A stretch of DNA of 64,000 nt from assembly GCF_000425065.1 (NCBI RefSeq), contig NZ_AULB01000031.1:50219-114218 (forward strand), written 5' to 3'. This document shows positions 8,452 through 17,768 of the stretch, piece after piece. This DNA is from Actinomadura rifamycini DSM 43936. GTDB taxonomy: Bacteria > Actinomycetota > Actinomycetes > Streptosporangiales > Streptosporangiaceae. Under the pieces are notes generated by a model. It saw only the letters and a program-made list of their open reading frames with translations. It was not told the origin of the DNA and did no database searches. The translations under genes and the position numbers were made by a program. The stretch's first letter is position 1. Each line of letters begins with the position of its first letter.

Positions 8452-9302
8452 CCACGACCGACCGGAGCCGCCGCCGCCGCGGGGCGACGCTGCGCGGCCT
8501 GTCGCGGCACGCCGCCGTCTGGGTGCTGGGCTCCTTCATCGTCGTCCCGCTGCTGTACGCGGTGCTGTCGGGGTTCAAGTCGACCGGGGACCTGACCGGC
8601 GACCCGTTCGGGCTGCCGTCGCCCTGGCGGGTGTCGAACTACACCGGCATCCTCGGGTCCGGCGACTTCTGGCGGCAGGTCGGCAACAGCATCGCGATCG
8701 CGGCCGCCACCGCGCTGATCACCGTCGCGGTCTCGGCGCTCGCCGCGTTCGCGTTCGCCCGCTACGCGTTCCGCGGCCGCGAGGCGTTCTTCACCCTGTT
8801 CGCGGTCGGGCTGATGTTCCCGCCCGCCGTCGCGGTGCTGCCGCTGTTCGTCCTGCTGCGCGCCTTCGGCCTGCTCGACAACCCGCTCGGCGTCATCCTC
8901 CCGCAGGCGGCGTTCGCGCTGCCGATGACGATCATCATCCTGCGGGGCTTCTTCCGGACGATCCCCGGCGACCTCGAGGAGGCCGCGATCATCGACGGGT
9001 GCAGCCGGTTCGCGTTCTTCTGGCGCATCCTGCTCCCGATGGCCCGCCCCGCCATCGGCACGGTGTCGGTCCTCGCGATCGTCACGAGCTGGAACAACTT
9101 CTTCCTGCCGCTGCTCGTGTTCACGAACCCCAAGTGGCACACCATCCCGGTCGGCATCCAGCAGTTCCAGGGCCAGTACTCGACGAACTACGCGCTGGTG
9201 TTCGCCTACATCGTCCTCGCGATGATCCCCGCGCTCGCGTTCTACGCCGTCGCCGAACGCCAGCTCATCGGCGGCCTCACCGCGGGCGCCACGAAGGGAT
9301 GA
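8448..9302 (+). CDS. Sugar ABC importer permease 2 (MalG type)
   Basis: Predicted 284-residue permease partner of the preceding gene. Six membrane helices begin with HAAVWVLGSFIVVPLLYAVL. The EAA loop reads EEAAIIDGCSRFAFFWRIL with the following LPMARPA. The C-terminus ends QLIGGLTAGATKG, the usual MalG-type ending. The ATG overlaps the upstream stop (ATGA). It closes the importer operon; the next gene starts 75 bp later with its own ribosome-binding site. Confidence 0.92.
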   Translation: MTTTDRSRRRRGATLRGLSRHAAVWVLGSFIVVPLLYAVLSGFKSTGDLTGDPFGLPSPWRVSNYTGILGSGDFWRQVGNSIAIAAATALITVAVSALAAFAFARYAFRGREAFFTLFAVGLMFPPAVAVLPLFVLLRAFGLLDNPLGVILPQAAFALPMTIIILRGFFRTIPGDLEEAAIIDGCSRFAFFWRILLPMARPAIGTVSVLAIVTSWNNFFLPLLVFTNPKWHTIPVGIQQFQGQYSTNYALVFAYIVLAMIPALAFYAVAERQLIGGLTAGATKG

Positions 9303-9377
9303 ACCACACGGGCATGCACGAAACGGCCGTCCGCTGGGTACGGGGCCCTACGAGGCCCGCAGAGGAGGCGGCGACCG

Positions 9378-10055
9378 ATGATCCAGGTGGTGCTGTTCGA
9401 CGTCAACGGGACGCTGGGCGACCTGTCCTGCCTGCGCGGACGCCTGGAGGACGTCGGCGCGCCCGGCCACCTCCTCCCCACCTGGTTCGCGGGCGTCCTG
9501 CGCGACGGCGTGGGGCTCACCGCCGCCGGGGCCTACGCCGACTTCGCCGAGGTCGCCGAGTGCGGCCTGCGGAGCCTGCTCACCGGGCTGGACGGCTGGG
9601 CCGGCGACGCGCGCCGCGCCGCGGCCCACGTCGTCAGCGGCTTCACCGACCTCGACGTGCACCCCGACGTCCCGGACGCCGTCCAGGCCCTGCACGCCGC
9701 CGGGCTGCGGCTGGCGACCCTCACCAACGGGTCCGTCGCCGTCACCGAGCGCCTGCTGGAGCGCGCCGGCCTCCGCGCCGGGTTCGACCCGCTCCTCGAC
9801 GTCTCCGCCCCGCGCGCGTGGAAGCCCGCGCCCGCCGCGTACCGGCACGCCGTCGACGCCCTGGGCGTCCCGCCCGACCGGCTCCTCCTCGTCGCCGTGC
9901 ACCCGTGGGACGTCGACGGCGCCCGCCGCGCGGGCCTGCGCGCCGCCTGGCTGAACCGCGGCGCCCTCCCGTACCCGTCGATGTTCGAGCCTCCCGACCA
10001 CACCGTTTCCGACCTCCGCGACCTCCCGGACGTCCTGGGCGTCCCGGCCCGCTGA
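9378..10055 (+). CDS. HAD-superfamily hydrolase, haloacid-dehalogenase (type II) like
   Basis: Predicted 225-residue cytosolic hydrolase. Motif I is FDVNGTLGD, with Asn in the second acidic position as in L-2-haloacid dehalogenases. Motif II is LTNGS, motif III is the Lys in RAWKPAPAAYRHA, and motif IV is VAVHPWDVDGARRAG, where HPWD replaces the Asp pair of phosphatases. These point to the dehalogenase-like branch, although many members are phosphatases of unknown substrate. The start has AGAGGAGG upstream. It follows the sugar importer on the same strand, but the 75-bp gap and lack of coupling make operon membership uncertain. Confidence 0.8.
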   Translation: MIQVVLFDVNGTLGDLSCLRGRLEDVGAPGHLLPTWFAGVLRDGVGLTAAGAYADFAEVAECGLRSLLTGLDGWAGDARRAAAHVVSGFTDLDVHPDVPDAVQALHAAGLRLATLTNGSVAVTERLLERAGLRAGFDPLLDVSAPRAWKPAPAAYRHAVDALGVPPDRLLLVAVHPWDVDGARRAGLRAAWLNRGALPYPSMFEPPDHTVSDLRDLPDVLGVPAR

Positions 10056-10153
10056 CCGGGTTCGCCTCCCGGGCGCGTCCGCTCGCGATGAGTTCCGCCG
10101 CCGCCGCTGGTCGGACTCGACGAGAGCAGGAACGAACGAGCCGAGGAGGAACC

Positions 10154-10870
10154 ATGACCGAGCAGACGGCGGGCGCCCTGCCCCCGGTCGTCGACCGGGA
10201 GACCTGGCGGGCCGCCCTCGACGACCTGCGGGCGCGGGAGAAGGCCGCCACCCGCGAGCTCGACGCCATCGCGGCGCAGCGCCGCAGGCTGCCGATGGTC
10301 GAGCTCCCCGACTACACGCTGACCGGCCCGGACGGCCCGGTCCGGCTGGTCGACGTCTTCGACGGGCGCTCCCAGCTCATCGTCTACAACCACATGTGGT
10401 CCGATGGCGCGGAATGGCAGTGCGGCGGCTGCACGGGGTTCACGTCGCAGTTCGTCCGGCTGGACTTCCTGGACAACTACGACGCCCGCTTCGTCGTCGT
10501 CACCAACGGGCCCATCGACGAGGCGCTCGCCTACAGGGCCAAGGTCGGCAACAAGATGGACTGGTACTCCTCGTCGGAGAGCACGTTCGGCGCCGACATG
10601 GACGCGCCGCCCGGCGGAGGGTTCGCGGTGAACGTGTTCCTCCGCGACGGCGGCACGGTGTACCGCACCTGGCACACCGGCGGCCGCGGCACCGAGCAGC
10701 TCAGCCACACGTTCGCGCTGATCGACCTCCTGCCGTGGGGCCGCCAGGAGGAGTGGCAGGACTCGCCCGACGGCTGGCCGAAGTCCCCCACCTACTCCAA
10801 GTGGCTGGACTCCCCCGACGTCGCCCGCCTCTACGGCCCCGCGGACGCCGGCGCGGAGGCGGGGCCGTAG
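10154..10870 (+). CDS. DUF899 thioredoxin-like protein
   Basis: Predicted 238-residue cytoplasmic protein of the DUF899 family, thioredoxin-fold relatives of unknown activity. Recognisable parts are a helical N-terminus (ETWRAALDDLRAREKAATRE), LPMVELPDYTLTGPDGPV, the family signature NHMWSDGAEWQCGGCTGF, YDARFVVVTNGPIDEALAY and NVFLRDGGTVYRTWHTGGRG. CGGC sits roughly where the thioredoxin CXXC would be. The ATG has GAGGAGGA eight bases upstream. Redox or peroxidase activity is plausible but not demonstrated. Confidence 0.82.
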   Translation: MTEQTAGALPPVVDRETWRAALDDLRAREKAATRELDAIAAQRRRLPMVELPDYTLTGPDGPVRLVDVFDGRSQLIVYNHMWSDGAEWQCGGCTGFTSQFVRLDFLDNYDARFVVVTNGPIDEALAYRAKVGNKMDWYSSSESTFGADMDAPPGGGFAVNVFLRDGGTVYRTWHTGGRGTEQLSHTFALIDLLPWGRQEEWQDSPDGWPKSPTYSKWLDSPDVARLYGPADAGAEAGP

Positions 10871-10973
10871 AGGCGGGCGCGCCGGCCCGTTCGGGGTAGG
10901 CGTCGACACGAAGTCGATCTTGGTTGTTAGATGGGTCCTGACAGTCCGAGCACCCCCGAGTGAGGAAGACACC

Positions 10974-11768
10974 GTGACGGACGAGGCTTCCCCGGTCAAC
11001 ACCGAGATCCCGCAGACCGCCCGCATCTGGAACTACTGGCTAGGCGGCAAGGACAACTACGAACCCGACGTCAGAGCAGGCAACCTCGCCGCCCGGCTCG
11101 TCCCCCACCTGCGGGACACCGTCCTGCACTCGCGCGCGTTCCTCCACCGCACCGTGCGCCACCTCACCGACAACGAGGGCATCCAGCAGTTCCTCGATGT
11201 CGGCGCCGGCCTGCCCGTGGTCGACCGCACCCACGAGGTCGCCCAGGCCGCCGCCCCGGGAGCCCGCGTGGTGTACGTCGACAACGACCCGCTGGTCCTG
11301 GCGCACGCGCGGGCCCTGCTCACGAGCGCCCCGGAGGGGAAGACCGCGTACCTGCCCGCCGACCTGCGAAAACCGGAGGACGTCATCGCGGGGGCGGCGG
11401 AGACGCTGGACTTCGACGAGCCGATCGCGCTCCTGCTGATGGGCATCCTCGGCCACATGACCGACTACGACGAGGGGCGGTCGATCGTCCGGCGGCTGGT
11501 GGACGCCCTGCCGAGCGGCAGCTACCTCGCCCTGTACGACGCCACGAACGTCGTGGACCCGGCGACCGCTGAGGCCATCGACATCTGGAACCGGTCCGCC
11601 GAGCCGCCCTACGTCCTGCGGACGCCGGACCAGCTCGCGGGCTTCTTCGAGGGCATGGAGCTGCTGCCGCCCGGCGTCGTCTCCTGCCCGCTGTGGCACC
11701 CGCGGCCCGCCGACATCGGCACGGTCGAGGAGATCGACGAGTTCTGCGGCGTCGCCCGCAAGCCCTGA
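10974..11768 (+). CDS. S-adenosylmethionine-dependent methyltransferase, DUF574 family
   Basis: Predicted 264-residue member of an actinomycete-expanded methyltransferase family. The signature N-terminal segment is ARIWNYWLGGKDNYEPD. Motif I is QFLDVGAGLP, the acidic end of strand 2 is VVYVDNDPLVLAHARALL, and the later strand is PIALLLMGILGHMTDY. The GTG at 10974, with GAGGAAG upstream, is chosen over an upstream ATG because known members begin a few residues before this signature. The family's physiological substrates are unknown; many copies per genome is normal. Confidence 0.87.
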   Translation: MTDEASPVNTEIPQTARIWNYWLGGKDNYEPDVRAGNLAARLVPHLRDTVLHSRAFLHRTVRHLTDNEGIQQFLDVGAGLPVVDRTHEVAQAAAPGARVVYVDNDPLVLAHARALLTSAPEGKTAYLPADLRKPEDVIAGAAETLDFDEPIALLLMGILGHMTDYDEGRSIVRRLVDALPSGSYLALYDATNVVDPATAEAIDIWNRSAEPPYVLRTPDQLAGFFEGMELLPPGVVSCPLWHPRPADIGTVEEIDEFCGVARKP

Positions 11769-11815
11769 CCCGGAGATCCGCGGGACCGCGCCGGACGCAC
11801 CGCGTCCGGCGCGGG

Positions 11816-12595
11816 TCAGCCGTCGGCGACCCAGTCCATGTGCTCGATCCAGTGGTCGAGCAGCGCCCGGTCCCCGTGCACCTCCAGTGCGGGGGCCGCG
11901 TCCAGCGGACGGCGCCTGCTGAGGACGAGCAGCAGATCGGCGGCCGGGCCGCGGACCGCGACGTCCGCCTTGGTGTGCCCGTGTTCGAGGACGACCATGT
12001 CCGGTTCCCGGCGCACCAGCCACTCTCCGGGCGCGTCGGTCGCGTGGAAATGCAGGGTCTGGCCGACGCCGCGCATCGCTTCGGCGAAGCCCCGCCTGTT
12101 CTCCCAGTAGCCGCGGGACGTCATCGTGTCCAGCCAGTCCTCGATGGCCGCGACGGCGGGCTCCGGGTCCAGCTCGTACCGCATGCCGAGCGCCGCGGCC
12201 GCGTCCGCGCGATGCACGCAGACCTCGCCGAACAGCCGGCGCGACCAGAACGGCACGCCCGCGGCGGCGCCGGACGGGTCCCACACCGGCGTGTCGTCGG
12301 CGACCGACGCGAAGGCACGCTCCGCCTCGGCCGCACCGTCGGTCAACCAGCCGCGCCACCGGGCCGAGTCCGCCGGCCCGGGAACGTAGCCGGCGAACGC
12401 CCCGCTCGGCTCGGTCATCCGCTCGCCCACGAGCATCGTCACCATGCGCTGGGTCGCGCCGACGTGGTCGACGAGGTCGGCCAGCGTCCACCCCGGGCAG
12501 GTCGGGACCGGCGCCGCCGCGTCCCGGCCGTGGACCCAATCGGCGAGCGTCCTCGTCTGGTCGACGACGGCGTTCAGATACATGGACGTGTCCAT
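11816..12595 (-). CDS. Mycothiol-dependent maleylpyruvate-isomerase-family protein
   Basis: Predicted 259-residue DinB-fold protein. The N-terminal metal-binding/mycothiol domain has PVPTCPGWTLADLVDHVG, the hallmark of this family, and a second conserved block FWSRRLFGEVCVHRADAAAA containing the metal-ligand His. The C-terminal MDMPI_C-type domain ends with GDRALLDHWIEHMDWVADG. The ATG at 12595 has GGAGGTG upstream; the in-frame extension before it lacks a site. It is a distant paralogue of the gene at 20539. Substrate unknown; some relatives detoxify electrophiles with mycothiol. Confidence 0.83.
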   Translation of the reverse strand: MDTSMYLNAVVDQTRTLADWVHGRDAAAPVPTCPGWTLADLVDHVGATQRMVTMLVGERMTEPSGAFAGYVPGPADSARWRGWLTDGAAEAERAFASVADDTPVWDPSGAAAGVPFWSRRLFGEVCVHRADAAAALGMRYELDPEPAVAAIEDWLDTMTSRGYWENRRGFAEAMRGVGQTLHFHATDAPGEWLVRREPDMVVLEHGHTKADVAVRGPAADLLLVLSRRRPLDAAPALEVHGDRALLDHWIEHMDWVADG

Positions 12596-12786
12596 CGCTG
12601 CACCTCCAGGTGCTCGGTCGCGGCATTCTAGAAAGCGCGTCCATGCCCCCGCCAGACGCCGCACGCGAGTCGTTCAGGCGCGGCGGCGACCGTCCGGTGG
12701 GGTCGCGAGGCCCTCGGCACGGTGGGCGGGGGCGGTCCGGCTCGCTCCGGTCGGAATGTCACCCGACGGTCCTACTCTCACCGGAC

Positions 12787-13947
12787 ATGGCAGTCACGAA
12801 GCAGGCCGGTCCGCCGCGGCCGATCGCGGCGGGGGACGTCGTGGCCGCGTTCTCCGCCGAACTCGGCGCGTGGACGGCGGCGCAGATCGTCGGGATCGAC
12901 GCGGAGCGGCAGAAGGCGGCGGTGCTCGAACTGGACTGGTCCGGGCCCGAGCCCATGTCGGTCGACGACCTCGGCGACGTGTCGCCGCTGCGGCTCACGC
13001 ACCATGCGTGGAACGGGAGCCTCGCGTACCGGAACCTCCCATGGGTGCTTCCGCGCAGCCACAAGGTCGTCGGACGGATGCCGCCGCTGCACGAGGGGCC
13101 GTCGCCCAGTTACGGCTTCGGCTGGCGGCTCGGGGACGATCTCGCGCGGCAGCGGCGGTGGGACGCGGGTGTCCGGGAGGATCCGCCGGCACCGTGGAAG
13201 CTGGCGTGCACCGGCGCGGAAATCGACGGGATGGCCGAGGCCCGTCCGGATGTCACCCGCCTGGACGTCCGGGAGATCGGGACGCTCGACTGCGGGCGGA
13301 TCGTCCGGCTGTTCCCGAACCTGACGGAGCTCGGTCTGCGCGGCGACTTGGGGCTGCTCGCGGCGGCGGGGCGGTTGAACGAGCTGGCGTCGCTGAAGGA
13401 ACTCGCCGTCTTCGACCTGTTCGGGATGACGAAGGAGGATCGCCTCAAGCCGCGGTGCACGCCCGAGTTGGAGTCGCTCCACCTGTACAGCGTCCCGGCC
13501 GAGTACGCGAACGCGATGCGCTCGACGTGGCGGCCGGAGATCCCCAACGGGACGCGCGTCGAGATCCGCGACGCCCGCAGACCGGAGTGGGTCGCCGAGA
13601 ACCGGGACAACCCGCTGCGCGACTGGGACGGCCGCGGCACCATCGGCAAGACGACCTTCACGAAGTCGGTCGCGCAGTACAAGGCGACGCGGCGTGCGGT
13701 CATGGCCGTGCTCGCCGAGGGTCCGGCGGACGATCGTCCGGCGCAGCTGACCGGGGTCGGGCGCGGGTTCGGCGAGGCGTTCAACGGCCTCGACCGGCGC
13801 ACGGGCTTCATCGAGACCGTCGAACGCGAGGAGCTGTTCGACGCCCTGGACCGCATCGCGCGGGACGCGGCGGCCGCGTTCGGCGTCGAACCGCGGTGGG
13901 TGTTCGAGAGCCTCGCGTCGGGCGTGGAGACCGTCCGCGACTGGTGA
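12787..13947 (+). CDS. Uncharacterised actinobacterial protein with a leucine-rich-repeat-like middle
   Basis: Predicted 386 residues, no signal peptide or membrane segment. The N-terminus (IAAGDVVAAFSAELGAWTAA, then AVLELDWSGPEPMSVDDLGD) resembles a small beta domain. Residues of about 150-240 show an LRR-like rhythm (VTRLDVREIGTLDCGRIVRL, LTELGLRGDLGLL, LASLKELAVFDLFGM, LESLHLYSVP). The C-terminal part is helical (FNGLDRRTGFIETVEREELF). The ATG at 12787 is preferred because the upstream open stretch is Arg-rich and unlike the rest. Function not recognised; repeats suggest protein binding. Confidence 0.6.
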   Translation: MAVTKQAGPPRPIAAGDVVAAFSAELGAWTAAQIVGIDAERQKAAVLELDWSGPEPMSVDDLGDVSPLRLTHHAWNGSLAYRNLPWVLPRSHKVVGRMPPLHEGPSPSYGFGWRLGDDLARQRRWDAGVREDPPAPWKLACTGAEIDGMAEARPDVTRLDVREIGTLDCGRIVRLFPNLTELGLRGDLGLLAAAGRLNELASLKELAVFDLFGMTKEDRLKPRCTPELESLHLYSVPAEYANAMRSTWRPEIPNGTRVEIRDARRPEWVAENRDNPLRDWDGRGTIGKTTFTKSVAQYKATRRAVMAVLAEGPADDRPAQLTGVGRGFGEAFNGLDRRTGFIETVEREELFDALDRIARDAAAAFGVEPRWVFESLASGVETVRDW

Positions 13948-14005
13948 GGCCCGCGCGGGCGCCGCGGTGGAGATCGCTCGGAGGCGTGCTGCCGTGCGGG
14001 GGGCG

Positions 14006-14160
14006 GGGCGCGTTAGGGTGTGGGCGGCGACAAGCGGAGGAAGCCGGTGCGAATCCGGCGCTGTCCCGCAACTGTCACCGGGGAGCGGACCCCACCCAAG
14101 GCCACTGCGCGAGCGGGAAGGCCGGGGCGAGCGCCGATCCGGGAGCCAGGAGACTCCGTG
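14006..14160 (+). ncRNA. Cobalamin riboswitch
   Basis: The leader of cobN contains the conserved cobalamin-riboswitch blocks in order: GGAAGCCGGTGCGAATCCGG, GCTGTCCCGCAACTGT, GCCACTG, GGGAAGG and the B12 box GAGCCAGGAGACTC ending near 14157. In this class adenosylcobalamin binding lowers expression of the downstream gene. No separate terminator hairpin is obvious before the GTG at 14217, so translational control is the simpler guess. Confidence 0.95.
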
Positions 14161-14216
14161 TCGCCGCCGTTTCCCTGCGATTCGGGGCGAGGACCCCGGG
14201 TGAGGACGCGATCCGC

Positions 14217-17200
14217 GTGATCCTTCTGCTGTCGACTTCCGACACTGACCTGCTCAGCGCGCGCGCCAGTGGCGCCGATTTCCGTCTGGCGAACCCGGCC
14301 CGGGTCGGGGTCGAGGACCTTCCCGCGCTCGTCGAGGGCGCCGACCTCGTGGTGGTGCGGCTGCTCGGCGGGCGCCGGGCCTGGGAGGAGGGCCTGGACG
14401 CCCTGCTGGCGGGCCCCCGGCCGGTGGTGGTGATCAGCGGGGAGCAGGTCCCGGACGCCGAGCTGATGGGGCTGTCGACGGTTCCGGCGGGGGTCGCGGC
14501 GGAGGCGCACGCGTACCTCGCGCACGGGGGTCCCGGGAACCTGGGCGAGCTGTTCCGGTTCCTGTCGGACACCGTGCTGCTGACCGGGTTCGGGTTCGCG
14601 CCGCCCGCGGAGACGCCGACGTGGGGCGTCCTGGAGCGGGACGCGGCGGACGGCGAGGGGCCCGTCGTGGGGGTGCTGTACTACCGGGCGCACCACCTGG
14701 CCGGCAACACCGCGTTCGTGGACGTGCTGTGCCGGGCGATCGAGGCGAAGGGCGGCCGGGCGCTGCCGGTGTTCTGCGCCTCGCTGCGGACGGCCGAGGA
14801 CGGCCTGCTGGAGACGCTCGGACGGGCGGACGCGCTGGTCGTGACGGTCCTGGCGGCGGGCGGGACGAAGCCGGCGCTCGCCGGGGCCGGCGGGGACGAC
14901 GAGGCGTGGGACGTCGGCGCGCTCGCGGACCTGGACGTCCCGGTCCTGCAGGGGCTGTGCCTGACGAGCGAGCGGGCCGCGTGGGAGCGGAACGACGACG
15001 GGCTGTCGCCGCTGGACACCGCGACGCAGGTGGCGGTGCCGGAGTTCGACGGGCGGCTGATCACGGTGCCGTTCTCGTTCAAGGAGACGGACGAGGACGG
15101 GCTCAGCGTCTACGCGGCCGACGAGGAGCGGGCCGCGCGGGTCGCGGGGATCGCGGTGCGGCACGCGGCGCTGCGGCACGTGCCCGCCGCGGAGAAGCGG
15201 GTCGCGCTGATGCTGTCGGCGTACCCGACGAAGCACGCGCGGATCGGCAACGCCGTCGGGCTGGACACGCCGGCGAGCACGGTGCGGCTGCTCGCGGCGC
15301 TGCGCGAGCGGGGGTACGACGTCGGGGACGCGCTGCCGGACGAGGGCGACGCGCTGATGCACGCGCTGATCGAGGCCGGCGGGCAGGACGCCGGCTGGCT
15401 GACCGAGGAGCAGCTCGGGCGGAACCCGGTGCGGGTCCCGCGGGCGGAGTACGAGTCCTGGTACCGGACGCTGCCCGCCGGGCTGCGCGAGGGCATCGAG
15501 CGGCACTGGGGGCCGCCGCCGGGCGAGCTGTTCGTGGACGGCGACGACATCGTCCTCGCGGCGCTGCGGTCGGGGAACACGGTGGTGATGGTGCAGCCGC
15601 CGCGCGGGTTCGGGGAGAACCCGGTCGCGATCTACCACGACCCGGACCTGCCGCCGAGCCACCACTACCTCGCCGCGTACCGGTGGCTGGAGGACGTGTT
15701 CGGCGCGCACGCGGTGGTGCACGTCGGCAAGCACGGCAACCTGGAGTGGCTGCCGGGCAAGGCGGCGGGGATGTCCGCGGAGTGCGGGCCGGACGCGGCG
15801 CTGGGCGATCTGCCGCTGATCTACCCGTTCCTGGTGAACGATCCCGGCGAGGGGACGCAGGCGAAGCGGCGGGCGCACGCGACGCTCGTCGACCATCTGA
15901 TCCCGCCGATGGCGCGGGCGGAGAGCTACGGCGACATCGCGCGGCTGGAGCAGCTCCTCGACGAGCACGCGAACGTCGCCGCGATGGACCCGGCGAAGCT
16001 GCCGGCGATCCGGGCGCAGATCTGGACGCTGATCCGGGCGGCCCGGCTCGACCACGACCTCGGGCTGGACGACCGCCCGCACGACGCGGAGTTCGACGAC
16101 TTCCTGCTCCACGTGGACGGGTGGCTGTGCGAGGTCAAGGACGTGCAGATCCGGGACGGGCTGCACGTGCTCGGCGTCGCCCCGGAAGGGGGCGCCCGGG
16201 TCGACCTGGTGCTGGCGATGCTGCGGGCCCGGCAGCTGTGGGGCGGGACGCAGGCGCTGCCGGGACTGCGCGAGGCGCTGGGGCTCGACGAGAGCTCCTC
16301 GGAGCGCGCGCGGGTCGACGCGTTCGAGGCGCGGGCGCGCGCGCTCGTCGAGGCCATGGACGAACGCGGCTGGGACCCGGCGGCGGCCGGGGAGGTCGCC
16401 GAGGGGAAGGCCGCGGAGATCCTGCGGTTCGCGGCCGCCGAGATCGTGCCCCGGCTGGCGCGGACGTCCGACGAGATCGGCATGGTGCTGCACGCGCTGG
16501 AGGGCGGCTACGTCCCGGCGGGGCCGAGCGGTTCGCCGCTGCGGGGCCTGGTCAACGTCCTGCCGACGGGCCGCAACTTCTACTCGGTCGACCCGAAGGC
16601 CGTCCCGTCCCGGCTGGCGTACGAGACGGGCCGCGCGATGGCGGACTCCCTGCTCGCGCGGTACCGGGACGAGACGGGCGGGTGGCCGCGCTCGGTCGGG
16701 CTGTCGGTGTGGGGCACCAGCGCGATGCGGACGTCGGGCGACGACATCGCGGAGGTGCTCGCGCTGCTCGGCGTCCGCCCGGTGTGGGACGAGGCGTCGC
16801 GGCGGGTCACCGGGCTGGAGGCCGTGCCGCTGGACGAACTGGGCCGCCCGCGCGTCGACGTGACCGTCCGGATCAGCGGCTTCTTCCGCGACGCGTTCCC
16901 GCACGCGGTCGCGATGCTGGACGACGCGGTCCTGCTGGTCGCCGGGCTGGACGAACGCGACGACGACAACTTCGTGCGCGCGCACGTCCGGGCGGACACG
17001 GCGGCGCACGGCGACGAGCGGCGCGCGACGATGCGGGTGTTCGGGTCGCGGCCGGGCGCCTACGGCGCGGGCATCCTGCCGCTGATCGACAGCCGGAACT
17101 GGCGCGACGACTCCGACCTCGCCGAGGTGTACGCGGTGTGGGGCGGCTACGCGTACGGGCGCGGCCTGGACGGCGTCCCGGCGCGCGGCGACATGGAGAG

Positions 17201-17750
17201 CGCGTACCGGCGGATCAGCGTCGCCGCGAAGAACACCGACACGCGCGAGCACGACATCGCCGACTCCGACGACTACTTCCAGTACCACGGCGGGATGATC
17301 GCGACGGTGCGGGCGCTGACCGGCCGGGCACCGAAGGCGTACATCGGCGACAGCACCCGCCCGGACGCCGTCCGGACGCGGACGCTCGACGAGGAGACGT
17401 CCCGCGTGTTCCGCGCGCGGGTGGTGAACCCGCGGTGGCTGGCGGCGATGCGCCGGCACGGGTACAAGGGCGCGTTCGAACTGGCCGCGACCGTCGACTA
17501 CCTGTTCGGGTACGACGCCACGGCGGGCGTCGTCGCCGACTGGATGTACGAGAAGCTCGCGCGGACGTACGCGCTGGACGAGGAGAACCGCGCGTTCTTC
17601 GAGCGGTCGAACCCGTGGGCCCTGCACGGCATCGCCGAACGCCTCCTGGAGGCCGCCGACCGGGGCATGTGGGAGCACCCGGAGCAAGGCACCCTCGACG
17701 CGCTGAAGCGCCTCTACCTGGAAGTCGAAGGCGACCTGGAGGACGGCTGA
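14217..17750 (+). CDS. cobN: Cobaltochelatase subunit CobN
   Basis: Predicted 1177-residue large subunit of the ATP-dependent aerobic cobaltochelatase, which inserts Co2+ into hydrogenobyrinic a,c-diamide with CobS/CobT-type (or ChlI/ChlD-type) partners. The start VILLLSTSDTDLLSARASG matches known CobN N-termini. Magnesium-chelatase-H/CobN landmarks include YPTKHARIGNAVGLDTP, HVGKHGNLEWLPGKAAGMS, YPFLVNDPGEGTQAKRRAHA, NVLPTGRNFYSVDP and VWGTSAMRTSGDDIAE. Length is normal for the family. The cobalamin riboswitch lies directly upstream. The partner subunits are not in the window. Confidence 0.96.
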   Translation: MILLLSTSDTDLLSARASGADFRLANPARVGVEDLPALVEGADLVVVRLLGGRRAWEEGLDALLAGPRPVVVISGEQVPDAELMGLSTVPAGVAAEAHAYLAHGGPGNLGELFRFLSDTVLLTGFGFAPPAETPTWGVLERDAADGEGPVVGVLYYRAHHLAGNTAFVDVLCRAIEAKGGRALPVFCASLRTAEDGLLETLGRADALVVTVLAAGGTKPALAGAGGDDEAWDVGALADLDVPVLQGLCLTSERAAWERNDDGLSPLDTATQVAVPEFDGRLITVPFSFKETDEDGLSVYAADEERAARVAGIAVRHAALRHVPAAEKRVALMLSAYPTKHARIGNAVGLDTPASTVRLLAALRERGYDVGDALPDEGDALMHALIEAGGQDAGWLTEEQLGRNPVRVPRAEYESWYRTLPAGLREGIERHWGPPPGELFVDGDDIVLAALRSGNTVVMVQPPRGFGENPVAIYHDPDLPPSHHYLAAYRWLEDVFGAHAVVHVGKHGNLEWLPGKAAGMSAECGPDAALGDLPLIYPFLVNDPGEGTQAKRRAHATLVDHLIPPMARAESYGDIARLEQLLDEHANVAAMDPAKLPAIRAQIWTLIRAARLDHDLGLDDRPHDAEFDDFLLHVDGWLCEVKDVQIRDGLHVLGVAPEGGARVDLVLAMLRARQLWGGTQALPGLREALGLDESSSERARVDAFEARARALVEAMDERGWDPAAAGEVAEGKAAEILRFAAAEIVPRLARTSDEIGMVLHALEGGYVPAGPSGSPLRGLVNVLPTGRNFYSVDPKAVPSRLAYETGRAMADSLLARYRDETGGWPRSVGLSVWGTSAMRTSGDDIAEVLALLGVRPVWDEASRRVTGLEAVPLDELGRPRVDVTVRISGFFRDAFPHAVAMLDDAVLLVAGLDERDDDNFVRAHVRADTAAHGDERRATMRVFGSRPGAYGAGILPLIDSRNWRDDSDLAEVYAVWGGYAYGRGLDGVPARGDMESAYRRISVAAKNTDTREHDIADSDDYFQYHGGMIATVRALTGRAPKAYIGDSTRPDAVRTRTLDEETSRVFRARVVNPRWLAAMRRHGYKGAFELAATVDYLFGYDATAGVVADWMYEKLARTYALDEENRAFFERSNPWALHGIAERLLEAADRGMWEHPEQGTLDALKRLYLEVEGDLEDG

Positions 17751-17768
17751 CCCCCGAGGAGCCCGGCG

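Noticed and set aside
9303..9377. Extension of the xylan-importer operon into the HAD gene
   Set aside because: The 75-bp gap, separate ribosome-binding site and lack of stop/start coupling make it only a possibility, so I did not claim it.
9242..11026. Minus-strand open frames opposite the HAD and DUF899 genes
   Set aside because: Antisense shadows; codon-position GC and protein motifs support the plus-strand genes.
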